A program made the position numbers and the translations under genes. A model generated the notes under the pieces. That model worked only from the letters and a program-made list of their open reading frames with translations. It ran no database searches and was not told the DNA's origin. Shown piece by piece: positions 36,241 to 46,855 of a stretch of DNA of 64,000 nt. The stretch's first letter is position 1. Each line of letters begins with the position of its first letter. Source of the stretch: Delphinus delphis (taxonomy: Eukaryota; Chordata; Mammalia; Artiodactyla; Delphinidae); the NCBI RefSeq assembly GCF_949987515.2, contig NC_082686.1, positions 50,189,911 to 50,253,910 on the forward strand, given 5' to 3'.

Positions 36241-36479
36241 TGTAACTAGCAGTTACCATTATGCTTCACTTTGCTTTTGAAAGCTTTTGGAAGATGTCTG
36301 GGGCTAGATTCCCTCATCCAGTGATGAAAACAAGTGATTTACCAGGAATTATAAACTAGTTATTAAAAAGGAGTCTGCAGAGTTTTGATTTTTTGACAGT
36401 ATCTGTATGCAATTTTACCCATTTGTAGTAATCATTTATCCCTAAAAATATTTGGGTATGATATTTCTGAAAATTTTCT

Positions 36480-36940
36480 GATTGCCTCATCTGACACATA
36501 TGATCGTCTTTTGGTGCTGGGATCCGGGACACCACAAGCTCCCCAACACTGAGGTCACCTTAACATGGTATTGCACTAGGGTGACAAATTCCTCCTGGTT
36601 CCTCAGGAAATACCTGGAGCTTTCTCAGTCCTGGGCAAATTGGAATGGTTTCATACTCTATATTGTACCCTTATTCTTGTTGCTGATATTATTGGCCCCT
36701 ACATGATGGGGAAAATGTTTAAGAAAGTCCAGTTATTTGACTTCAAACAGAAAATGGAGGGGAGAAGGGATGCTCTGAGAACTGTCTATTTGGATATCCA
36801 TCAGGAAGATGAGTTAAGGGTAAGGAGGAAGAAAAGTTTGGGACCTCCGGATCTTACACTACAGGCTTGGTGTGCTGCCTGCAGGAGTGTTGGCTGGGGC
36901 CCGGATGAGTGTCCTACTGCACCCAGGAATTTCTAAAAAT
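36480..36940 (+). pseudogene. Possible retroviral env transmembrane remnant (frameshifted)
   Basis: One frame (36482-36706) ends in a hydrophobic run of about 15 residues after a Trp-rich stretch. A second, overlapping frame (36640-36936) starts in the same hydrophobic region and continues with a Gly-Pro followed by a basic, Phe-containing segment. A membrane-spanning run closing in Leu-Gly-Pro and then a basic amphipathic tail is the layout at the end of gammaretrovirus-like env proteins. A frameshift near 36690-36700 breaks it. No gag, pol or LTR was recognised next to it. It could equally be a fragment of another membrane protein or chance. Confidence 0.25.
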
Positions 36941-38055
36941 ACTCCAGAGCACTTTCCTGTTTCCCATATTTGTCACCCCTTAGTCTTCTAGATTCAAAGA
37001 AAGAAAACAATGATTACTTTTTCCGGATTTATCATTTCTGCCTAATTACTAAGCATCAATAGTTAGGGTTATGCCTGTCTTTAATAGCTAGGATTATGTT
37101 TGGTCAGAAGCTTTCATAAAAATAGTTTGGATCATGGAATTTTATAAGCCCTGTTTCATTTTAACTTGCTATATTCAAAATAAAGCAAAAAACTCTGTGT
37201 TTAAGCTGTGTGAGGTCAGAAATGATTTAATGACTTTAATACCTTAGAAAAAAATAAAATAATTTATTAGGAAACATTCTTGTCAACAAAATAGGAATTT
37301 TAGTTAAAGAATGTTAAAAGGAGTGTTTCAAGCCAAAAATCAATAAAACACACAAAAAGATGAAAGACGACTAATGAGAAAATCAAGCCCTTTACACTTT
37401 GATGAATGCCATCAGAATGTGTCAAAATTTGCAGTGTATTACCAGATGAAAAAGAGTATAAACATGAAGAAAATCTAATTAGGGGAAAAAACACACGACA
37501 ACAAAGGCAACTTGAAAATGGCTGATGAGATAATTACATTGAATAGTTAAAGAATACCACAGTTCTTAAGTTTGCGATACTTGTTTTGTCCGTGAACTAA
37601 GGTGAAACTGGGGACTCAGATACCAGAATTAGGTATATCAGTTAAATATATGTAGGAATGACTTTGTTTTAACTTATGTTAAAGAGTAATATAATCTCTG
37701 CTCTACTGATAATTTCTTAATAAGCTATTACCCATGGTTATATTTGTTAGCTCATGATTTGAAAATCTTAAGAGGATAATTAATTAAATTATATGAATTT
37801 ACCAATGTATTTCCTGGTTCTTTCATTATACTTACAGACTAATTGCAGTTAGATGCAGGAGTTATGAGAAAATTGAATGCCTACCTTATAATAAAGCATT
37901 AGAGAGAAATACTGCTTTTCTTTTTTAATATATTATTATTGTTATTGCCCCACATACAAACAGAAAATTGTATATTGGAGTTTTCCTCTCTGGTTGCTTC
38001 TGAAAAGGCATAGACTTGGGCATATATACAGTATTCCAGAATGTCATCAGGGTTG
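36941..38055. other. Unique AT-rich stretch
   Basis: No gene, named repeat or RNA was seen. Confidence 0.5.
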
Positions 38056-38065
38056 ACTATGATAT

Positions 38066-38432
38066 ATATATTTTTAACAAATTTATTTATTTATTTTTGG
38101 CTGTGTTGGGTCTTCGTTGCTGCGTGCAGGCTTTCTCAGGTTGCGGCCAGTGGGGGCTACTCTTCGTTGCAGTGCGCAGGCTTCTCATTGTCGTGGCTTC
38201 TCTTGTTGCAGAGCATGGGCTATAGGCATGCAGGCTTCAGTAGTTGTGGCACCTGGGCTCAATAGTTGTGGCTCGTGGGCTCTAGAGCTCAATTTCTAGA
38301 GCAGGCTCAGAAATTGTGGCAAACGGGCTTAGTTGCTCCGCGGCATGTGAGATCTTCCCGGACCAGGGCTCGAACCCATGTCCCCTGCATGGGCAGATGG
38401 ATTCTTAACCACTGTGCCACCAAGGAAGCCCA
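38066..38432 (-). mobile_element. CHR-1-type SINE, full length, reverse orientation
   Basis: The (TTTA)n edge, TTGGCTGTGTTGGGTCTTCG, repeated AGTTGTGGC units, GGACCAGGGCTCGAACCC and GCCACCAAGGAAGCCC form a full CHR-1 layout. ACTATGATAT flanks it at 38056-38065 and 38433-38442. A short local duplication (CTCTAGAGCTCAATTTCTAGAGCA) lies at 38280-38303. Frames at 38016-38299 are SINE artefacts. Confidence 0.95.
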
Positions 38433-38442
38433 ACTATGATAT

Positions 38443-39615
38443 TTTAAATCTTGGATTCTTGGGTGTCACCGCTGGGTCAGAGTAGCCTATTTTTTGAGTT
38501 TCATCAGAGGTTGTGTTCAAGTACTTGCTGCCAGTGAGGCTTCAGTTTCACTGATTTCTAAGCAAATACTATTGAGAGTGTGGTCTGATTTCTTATTTCT
38601 GCCTATTGTAAAATGTGAGGGGAAGGAGATACATGGAGGAAAGAACTGTTAAGCAAAAGGAACAGGGACATGATAATTTGGGAAATTCTCATGTTATCCA
38701 GATTGCAAAGCATGTCAAAATTAATTCATTACTAGAAAAAGGATGCTTTGGAGAAAGTCCAAGGTGTGGCTAGACAATCATTTCATAATGCCTCAGAAGG
38801 ATTACAAGTTCAGATTTTTCAGTCACACAAAGGGCTTTGTGAGATTGGATGCGTGACATACAGATCCTCTCAGCCATCTCAGCAGAAGCTAGGAATAGAT
38901 ATAAGATTATCCAGGAAAGATCCTTGGAGTAATCTTTGGTCTAACAGAGTGAGTCCATGTGAGATATGGGAGACACACCAGGTACTTGAAATTCTTATAG
39001 AATAAGAATACTGTCAACTTGTACTAAAAGGGACAGAGAGAAGAAATGAAAGAAAGTGGTCAGACTCTTAATATTCTATAGGTAGGAAACAGGAGGATAA
39101 AGTCACTAAACCTCAAACACATTCTAACCTTCATGAAAAAGAATAATGATTCCAAGAACAGAGCTGTGAACCTAGTAGGTGGAACCTTTTGGAGCAAAGC
39201 ATTATTCCCAGGTCTTGAAACCTAATACTGTTTTCCCAGCTGGACTTTGAGATTGCTTAAGATAAGTGACTCCTTTTTACTTTTTGTTTTCTTTCTTTTT
39301 GACTGGAAATCTCTATAACTGCTAATCTACTCCCGTAGCATCCTTTTATTTTGGGAGCAGTTTCCAGGTCTAGTTTCACAGGTCCAGTTTCACAGGTCCA
39401 CAGATGAAGAAAAATTTTCCTTCAGGATGGATTATACCCACAGTCTCATCAATACCTAATTTAGTTGCATTTAAGTAATGACATCTGGAACTTTTGATGT
39501 GAGATTTGAAACTTGAGTTGATGTTCTAATTGGTTGAGACTTTTGGTGACCTTGTATAGAATGAACGTATTTGTATTTGGGATGGATGTGAATCTTTTGG
39601 TGTCAGACGGTAGAT
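38443..39615. other. Unique stretch with a small tandem repeat
   Basis: AGTTTCACAGGTCC occurs twice in tandem near 39371-39398. The plus frame at 38748-39005 (85 codons) has no recognisable domain. No named repeat was seen. Confidence 0.45.
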
Positions 39616-40107
39616 TGTTGTAGGCACAAAGATGGCCTCTGTATATGTCCCGGGCTTAGCCCCCAGAACCTGTGAATGCTATGTAACCTGGCAAAGGGGA
39701 ATTAACTTTGCAAATGGAATTAATATTGCTAATAAATTTACATGAAATGGGGAGATTATCCTGGATTATTGTGATGAGGCCAGTGTAATCTCAAAGTTCT
39801 TTAGATGTGAAAGGGGATGGCAGAAGTGGTGCCATGTGAGAAAGACTCTAGCATTCATTGCTGGCTTTGAAGATATAAAGAGGCCATAAGCCAAGGGATG
39901 TTGGTGGCCTCTAGAAACCAGGAAAGGGAAGGGAATGATTCTTCTTAAAGCCTTCAGGAAGAATGTACCTTTACCTATACTTTGATTTTAGTTGAGAAAC
40001 ACCTATTTTGAACCTCTGAACTCTAGAACTATAAGAAAATAAATGTGTGTCACTTAAGCCAGTAAGTTTGTGGTAATTTGTTTCAGCAATCATAGGAAAC
40101 TAGCACA
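39616..40107 (+). mobile_element. MLT1-like MaLR LTR, sense, about 490 bp
   Basis: It starts TGTTGTAGGCACAAAGATGG and ends AGGAAACTAGCACA (TG...CA). ATTATCCTGGATTATTGTGATGAGG, GCCAGTGTAATC, GGCCATAAGCCAAGG and a polyA signal AATAAA at 40038-40043 followed by AGCCAGTAAGTTTGTGGTAATTTGT match the family in its own orientation. Reverse copies lie at 4293, 50690 and 62511. Confidence 0.75.
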
Positions 40108-40179
40108 TTCCCTTAAGACAGTGGGTTTTTTTGTTTTTTTACTTGTTTTTAATAATTTTCATCACTTAAGCAGTTGTTT

Positions 40180-41660
40180 TGCCAGGGAGAGAGTTCTCTG
40201 GAGCTCCTCACTCTGCCATTTCAGAAGTCCTCTCCTGAAATATATCTCTTCTTCATGTTTGAAAGCTACTTTTTGCTGGTATAGAACTCTAAATAAACAG
40301 TTATTTTCCCCCAGTACTTTAAAATGCCATTACATTGTCTGACAAATCCACTGCAATTTTTATTGTTATTCCAAGCAATCTGCTGTAATTTTTATTGTTT
40401 TCTGTTAATTTTCAGTGTTTCTTCTTATCTTTGTTTTTCAGAAGTTTGACAACAATGAACCTAGGTAGGGGTGTGTGTGTGTGTGCTTTATTTATACTTT
40501 TGCTGTTTGCTGAACTACTAAGATTTGTAGTTTGGGGTCTTGGCCATTATCTCTTCAAATACTTCTTATACTTTATTCCTCTTTTACTTCTGGAATTTTA
40601 TTTTCAAATGTGTTAGATTGTATCCTAGAGCTCTTTGATACCTTATTTTTTCACTCTTTTTTCTCCTTGTGTCTCTCTTTGTGTTCTCTCTAGTGATCTA
40701 TTTTCATGTTCAGTGATTCTTTCCTTTGCTGCGTTGAGTTTATTGTATTACTGTATTTAGTGTATCTAAGGTGGTGTACAATTCTCTTACCAAGGTTTTC
40801 CCTTTATTTCTTATGTTTCTGTCTCTTTTCTCCCTGTCCATGCATGTTGTCAGTCTTTTTCCCCCACAAATTTTTAACATATTAATCAACTGGCAATGCA
40901 ACAATATATATTTAAAATTCTCTGTCTGATAGTTCCAACATCTGGGTCATATAAGTCTGGGAACAGTGTGTTGTTTTTTTCATGTTCTTCGTGCATCTTG
41001 TAGTTTCTGGTTGAATGCTAGACATTTGTATAGGACCATAGCGACTGAGGTATATAATATTAATACCTGGAAATGTGAAACTTCTTTTTTTGTTAAGCCT
41101 TTAGTGTGGGAAGTTGAGGTTTCTAGTCAGAAGATGAACTACATTATTATTGTTGTTGTTGTTTTGTGGTGGTGGTGGTGGTTGCTGTTGTTATTATCGT
41201 TACCCTTATTGTACCACCAACTTGAAATTTTTCTACCTGTGCCTTTTGTGTAGTGTAAGGGCTGTTTTTCTGGAAGATTTTTATCAATGCCTGCTCCATT
41301 CTCTGCTTTAGATCTTCTTTTTGCACTTTTATGTTAGATATTTCTTCACAATTCCACCCTTCTCCACATAGTAAAATGATATTATTTGTCATGCAACACT
41401 TGATAACCTGGTAGTGGGATGGAAGACATGAACGTTCCTCTGGTGTTTTGGTTCAACCTTGGCTGTACATTGACAATGTAAGGTCAGTCTTAAGGATGTG
41501 AGGATCTCCTTCTCAGGGATCCTACCCCTTCCCCAGTGGATAATCTCTAATGACATGAGAACCGAGTATTTTTTTGCCCTTCCTCATGGGTAGAGGTGAT
41601 TTTTTTATTTCCTTCTCCCAGATGCAAAAGTGTTTCACCTGTATTCCGAGAGCAATATGT
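40180..41660 (-). mobile_element. Ancient L1 5' region, reverse orientation
   Basis: GGAGCTCCTCACTCTGCCATTTCAG, GGGTCTTGGCCATTATCTCTTCAAATAC, GATAGTTCCAACATCTGGGTCAT and GTAGTTTCTGGTTGAATGCTAGACATTTG are hallmarks of the old L1 5' region in reverse, like the stretch at 9916-11640. A (TTG)n/(TGG)n run lies at 41143-41197. Frames here are not genes. Confidence 0.6.
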
Positions 41661-42543
41661 TTTATTCCCTAATACCAGTAGCTTAAACTTTTGTTCCAAA
41701 GGGAAAACAGGGTAGGTTTTGTGTGGACTTCATGCCTTTCCTCCATGAAAGTCCCCTTCCCTTGGCACATATTGTGCTCCCTGTCTCTTTCTTTGACTCT
41801 AATTTTTCTCATGATCACCTCTTGAGGTCTGTAAATATTGCAAATGGTCATAAATTACTTTGTGTCTTTCAGCTTCTAGAAGTTCTGTACTCTCACACTA
41901 AATGAGCTCATGCTAATTATTTAGCAGTTGGTTCGAATTTTAGCCGAATTCTTCTTTCTTGCTTTTTTAGCTTAGTACATCTGCCCCAGGTAAGTATGCT
42001 GTGTCCTATCTCTCTTTGGAAGACCCTATCTTTCCATAGATTTTTGATTAGTTTATTGCCCTGTGACCTCAGTTCCCTAACGAGGTCAAGAAAATTTTGG
42101 TTTGTGTATCCAGCTTTTTATGTTGCTGTTGTAGAGATGGGAAACAATATTCTTTTTAGCATTATACATCCTAAGTAGAAGCTTGAAATTCTGTTCCCCT
42201 TGTCTGGAAGTTTCTCAGCTTTGGTGGGGAAACATATTTGATTCTCACAGAATGCTTACCATTATGCAGCTAAGCTTAAAGCAAACTGTAGGAATCATTC
42301 TGGGGAGTTCCTGTCTGTTCAGATAAACACAAAGCAACATATAGGTAATGGTATAATGTTAAAATGAGGTGCCAGGTTCTGCAAAATAGAAACTGAGTTC
42401 AAGGTGAAAGCAAAATAGGCTGGTTATACCAGAGAATCTCTCTGTCTTTGCTTTCAGACTGATTTATTAAAAAGGTGCTTCTTCCTCCCTTGAGAAAGCC
42501 TCAGTCTGTGTAGACTTCTTTCTTGCCTTCTTACTTGATTTTC

Positions 42544-42597
<54 letters not shown>

Positions 42598-43714
42598 CGG
42601 ACAGATAGATATCTGGCAAGTTCTTTTCTAGAGACAGAGAATTTAGTCCCAAGTGAGGGGACAAGGTGTTTGACCTTGGGGAACCTACAGACTGAAGATA
42701 TACTTTACAGTGTAGTACCTCAAATTAGACAGAATGAGCTGGCTTATTTAATACCCACCCCCTTAAGCTTTGCAGGGTTGACAAAAAATTTTTTTTGGAA
42801 AACTTGGATCACATTTTCATCAATATTTTATTATAAGCACGTATTTTACTATAAGCTCCATAAGTGAAGAGAAAAATCTTCATTTGTTCTTTTTCAATCT
42901 TGCAAGGTACATGTTCCATGCACATACTGTGTTTGTTCAATAAATGTTCTGGATTCATTAGACCTTGTGTATAAGTACTATTCCTGCACAAACATGAGTG
43001 TTGTTCATATACTGGAATTATTACTTCATTTGTAAGGTTGATTTCCAAAGTTTACCATTTATGAATTGATATTAGTCGTAGTAATCTTTTCTTCATTTCA
43101 TTTTATATTTTTAAATTGCAATCATTGAACATTGTATACATTTTGAATTTCTCATGGGTAGAAACTGAATTAATATGCTTGAACTCATTTATTTTCCAGT
43201 CGGATCTAGAATTGTGCAAATTTGCAACTCATGCAGCCTGTATTGCTCAAATAGGGATGCAACCCCTAAGGTAGTTGTTCATTTGACAGTGTGAGCAAGT
43301 TTATTTGACAGTGTGAAACATGGGGAACTAAGTTATTTTCCCTTGTCCTATGTCTGATAGCTTCCTGTTACAAAATTTGAGGGGTACATCACTGATGATT
43401 TAACTTGTGGAATTTCTTGATATAATGTCTAAAGTTCAATAAACTAATAAAGAATATTCCTCTGTTTCTACATGATGGATATGATGTCAAATCAAAATTG
43501 AGCCTTTTGAAGATGCCTCAGTTTTTACTTTTTTAAGGGAATGACGTTTTAATACATCGATCTCTTCATTATCCTACTAGGAGAAGAAAGCAGTGTGGAC
43601 GATCCATATTATTAATATTTAAGTGAAAACAAATAAAAGCAAAAGGCTTTTTTTGGGAAAAATAGAAATCTGTTTAGCTTTAACCTCCTGAGTTTCTTCT
43701 GTTTCTTCTTGTAG
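41661..43714. other. Mostly unique stretch
   Basis: A MIR/L2-like tail (TTTGTTCAATAAATGTTCTGG) lies near 42927-42950. A short tandem repeat of TTTGACAGTGTGA lies at 43282-43318. No gene was seen in this stretch apart from the candidate exon that follows. Confidence 0.45.
42546..42590. repeat. (GA)n microsatellite, about 22 units
   Basis: 45 bases of uninterrupted GA, the longest pure dinucleotide run in the window. Frames across it (42467-42664 minus, 42523-42867 plus) are repeat artefacts. Confidence 0.97.
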
Positions 43715-43810
43715 CCCTCTCATGGCGGAAAATGGACAGTACCTATCTAAACCTGCGTGCTTGGACCTTCCCATTTCTACACCTATTGATTTTCATCTAC
43801 CACAGGAAAG
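43715..43810 (+). CDS. Candidate internal coding exon (96 bp) of an unidentified gene
   Basis: A pyrimidine-rich run (TTTCTTCTGTTTCTTCTTGTAG) ends at a 3' splice-site AG at 43713-43714. The segment that follows stays open in one frame for 31 codons and includes AENGQYLSKPACLDLP. It ends in GAAAG just before GTAGGC at 43811, an acceptable 5' splice site. The length is a multiple of three and the phases match (one base before, two bases after), so skipping it would keep the frame. The other two frames have stops. It lies in repeat-free DNA far from any L1. I do not recognise the protein. No partner exon is visible in the window, which would fit a gene with very long introns; a chance or pseudo-exon remains possible. 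Confidence 0.4.
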
Positions 43811-46689
43811 GTAGGCTGTTTTATCCTTGTTTATTTGCTTGTTTTGTTGTTGGTTGTTTGTTTTGTTTAATAGTCTCTTTCAGCTCCTGGTGGTTTATAA
43901 CAATTCTGTTCTTTTCAACAAAATATTAATTAATCTGAACTTTCAATCTCAATAGAAACTTGAATGTATCAGTTATAACAGTGTGGTAATCTGCAGAAAT
44001 AAGACTGTAATTAATGGAATTCTAATTAAGATACCAAAGCCTTCTCCAGTTTAAAGAGCAGTGTGTGTATATATATGTGTGTGTGTGTGTGTGTGTAAAT
44101 TTAGAGCAATAAGCACATAAATAATATTAGATGTTATTATTATTAATTTTTGTAGATTTGAGATAAGGACATAGCATACTCAACCTTCTCCTAGTCCTCG
44201 GCACCTAGGAGAATTAAAAAATAAAGGGAACTCAGGTTCAAGCCCTTTCCATAAAATCCACAAGTAGAATAAAAGTCTGCTGCTATACTTTTGGGTACAG
44301 ATTTGACATTTTCAGTACAATATCTGGGATTTCAGCTAATACACATGCAAGTAGACATCCTCTAGCCATGCTTGTCAGGGTGGCTACTTATGATCCGGCA
44401 TGCACTGTTCACTATATTTCTGCTATGAATTTAGAAGAAAATTTAAGAGGTGGCTGAAAAAAGAAAGGGCAGGTATGTCAAGATAATTTTCCAATTCCAC
44501 TCCTCTTACTATTGTAGCTGGGAGAGCTGGAATAATTTAATGAACATTTATTTAAATTCATACTTTATTGGCTTTCTTGTATCTACAAAGTGCATATAAG
44601 AAGTCTATGACATTGATTTGATTTGATGGGTCAGGAAGAATTTCTCCTGGTGTTGCATCATTTTGTACCAGTAAGAACACACCATAATTGCTACTTCATG
44701 TGATTCTCTAATGCATCTGTTGAAGAGTATAAGCCATTATTGAGTTGTTAGCACAATGCTGGGTTTCTGAATAATATGAAAATGTAGCTTGGTAAAATAA
44801 CCTAGAAATGTTTCTACTCATGTAACAGATATCTCACTGTAAAGAAACCAAGACGCAGACCAGCAGGTTATAATTTCTTTTGAATATCAATAACAATTTA
44901 CTTCACTTCCCCTTCTGTTGGCTCTTCTAACTCCCTCTTTATATTGTTAGAGATGAAATTACACATTGCCATAGAGATAAAATAAGTTTGGCAAATTCAG
45001 ACTCAGACAAGCATATCTAATTTACCTTTCGACTTGGCTGTTGCTTCTCTGTCTACTGTGGTGTTCAATTTAGTTTCCACCTAGCACAAGGTGTTTTAAC
45101 TATCAGTCATACAAAAGGCCAATTAGGTTATCAAGTCAATTTTTTCACCAGAGTAGGATAGATCTCTGGTGTTACTTTCTTTCTTCTATTTTCCCCCAGG
45201 CTAGAATTGAACATGTTTCTTGTTATTTCTTGAGGGCAAAGAAGATAAAACTCAATAATAAAACTAGATGTGGTTTTAGGAGGACTAGTGTCTTAAATGG
45301 GGAGGGGGCATTTCACTTAAAATGAAAAATTCTCAGCAAACACTTTATTGGGTGATAAATGACTTCTGTTCTATTTTTCTTTAACTAGCAAAAAACAAAT
45401 AAGCATTTTATCACACGCAAAAGTCAGATATAGAATTTTATCATCGGCATATATTTCCCCAGGGAAATACATCTGCACAGAATCCTCCTGATCTGCTGAC
45501 AAATCCTTTTAGATTGCTTTTTTGTTTAATAATAGTATTTAGAATATTGGCTTTCCATATTTGGATAAAGAAGAGAAATAGTGGTAGAGGTATTGGAAAA
45601 GTGTGCATGTCTATGAGTATGTGTGGTATGTATATGGTGTCTATGTATGTAAGTTTGTCTTATGAAAACTATCAATTAGATTAAAATAACACATGGTGAT
45701 GTATATTTCCTCCCCACAGACATTAACACTGGAGTGATACTTAGAATAGTCGAACTAAACTTTTTCACTTTACAGAAAAACTAAGTTATATTTGCCAAGG
45801 TTACCAAGGTTACCAAGATAGATTCAGGGCTAGACCAGACTTCCTGATTTCTAGTTAAGTGTTTGCTCCTCTATACTAATCTTGCTCAAGATTACTTTTC
45901 ATTTTTATCAAGAAGAGTGAGATTTCTAATGCTATAGCCTGAAGCCTAGACCTGAAGGAGTGAGACCAGAACAGAGAAAAATTTTTTGTATCTTTAGCTC
46001 AGATGTGCTTTGAGAAGTCTCATCTTCTGCAGGGAATATTCTTCAAGCCAGATGTAGAAGAGATTGACATCCATTATATAAAAGCTAATTCTTATGATGT
46101 CAGACATCAGGCATTTTAGCAAAGAAATGGAGAGAAGTTGGAAGCAGGATCACAGTTTAAAACAATATGACATTAATATAGCATTGTATCTTTCTGGGAT
46201 CCTATTGATTAGAACATTAATAAAATTCATTTTTGAACCAAATTAATTATAGTGGTATCGTGTACAGATGAATGAAAATAATATATTGTACTTATATAAC
46301 AAAATGTGTTTTGGACTCTAAGTCATCCAACCCTGTTTGTTAAAGTTCATCATTACTCAGCACTGCTGAGCCTCTTCCCATATTCTGATTTCTGTAATAA
46401 CTGATCAAGTAAGAGAAGATTAAAATGAAAAAAGAAATATGTATCTCTAATGGCAGAATTGTCTCAGGATTTGTCAGAGTTATGATTCATACTAGGCTTC
46501 ATAATTGTCCTTGATTATATGTGCTATGTTCCAAGAATGATCTTCTAATAAGGTATTACTATCTGATTATTATTGTGAATAAACTTTTTGAATACAGAGG
46601 ATAAACCATGAACACTTACTAATATCACAACTACTGCTTCTCCTAAAAGCACTATACCTACGATAGCAATAATTTCAACCAGAGAAATT
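43811..46689. other. Unique sequence, no repeat family recognised
   Basis: A (TG)n/(TA)n run lies at 44061-44096 and a short tandem AAGGTTACC near 45797-45816. Nothing else was supported. Confidence 0.45.
44061..44096. repeat. (TG)n/(TA)n microsatellite
   Basis: GTGTGTGTATATATATG followed by about nine GT units. Likely polymorphic. Confidence 0.9.
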
Positions 46690-46855
46690 TACACTTATTG
46701 AGAATATCCATTGTGCCTATCTTTGTTTTTCAAATGAAGACGTAGAGGCTCAGAGAAAGTAAGTAACTTAGCTGAATTTGCATACTTAGTAAATGATAGA
46801 TCTGACTATAAACCCAGGTAAAACTGACATCAGAATCCACAGCATTAAACCCCAC
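46690..46855 (-). mobile_element. MIR SINE relic
   Basis: AAATGAAGACGTAGAGGCTCAGAGAAAGTAAG, GTAAATGATAGATCTGACTATAAACCCAG (in part) is the MIR core in reverse. Confidence 0.7.

Noticed and set aside
38748..39005. 85-codon plus-strand frame
   Set aside because: No recognised domain, no splice-site pair and ordinary base composition.
42467..42867. Frames with Glu-Arg or Ser-Leu repeats
   Set aside because: They come from translating the (GA)n microsatellite.
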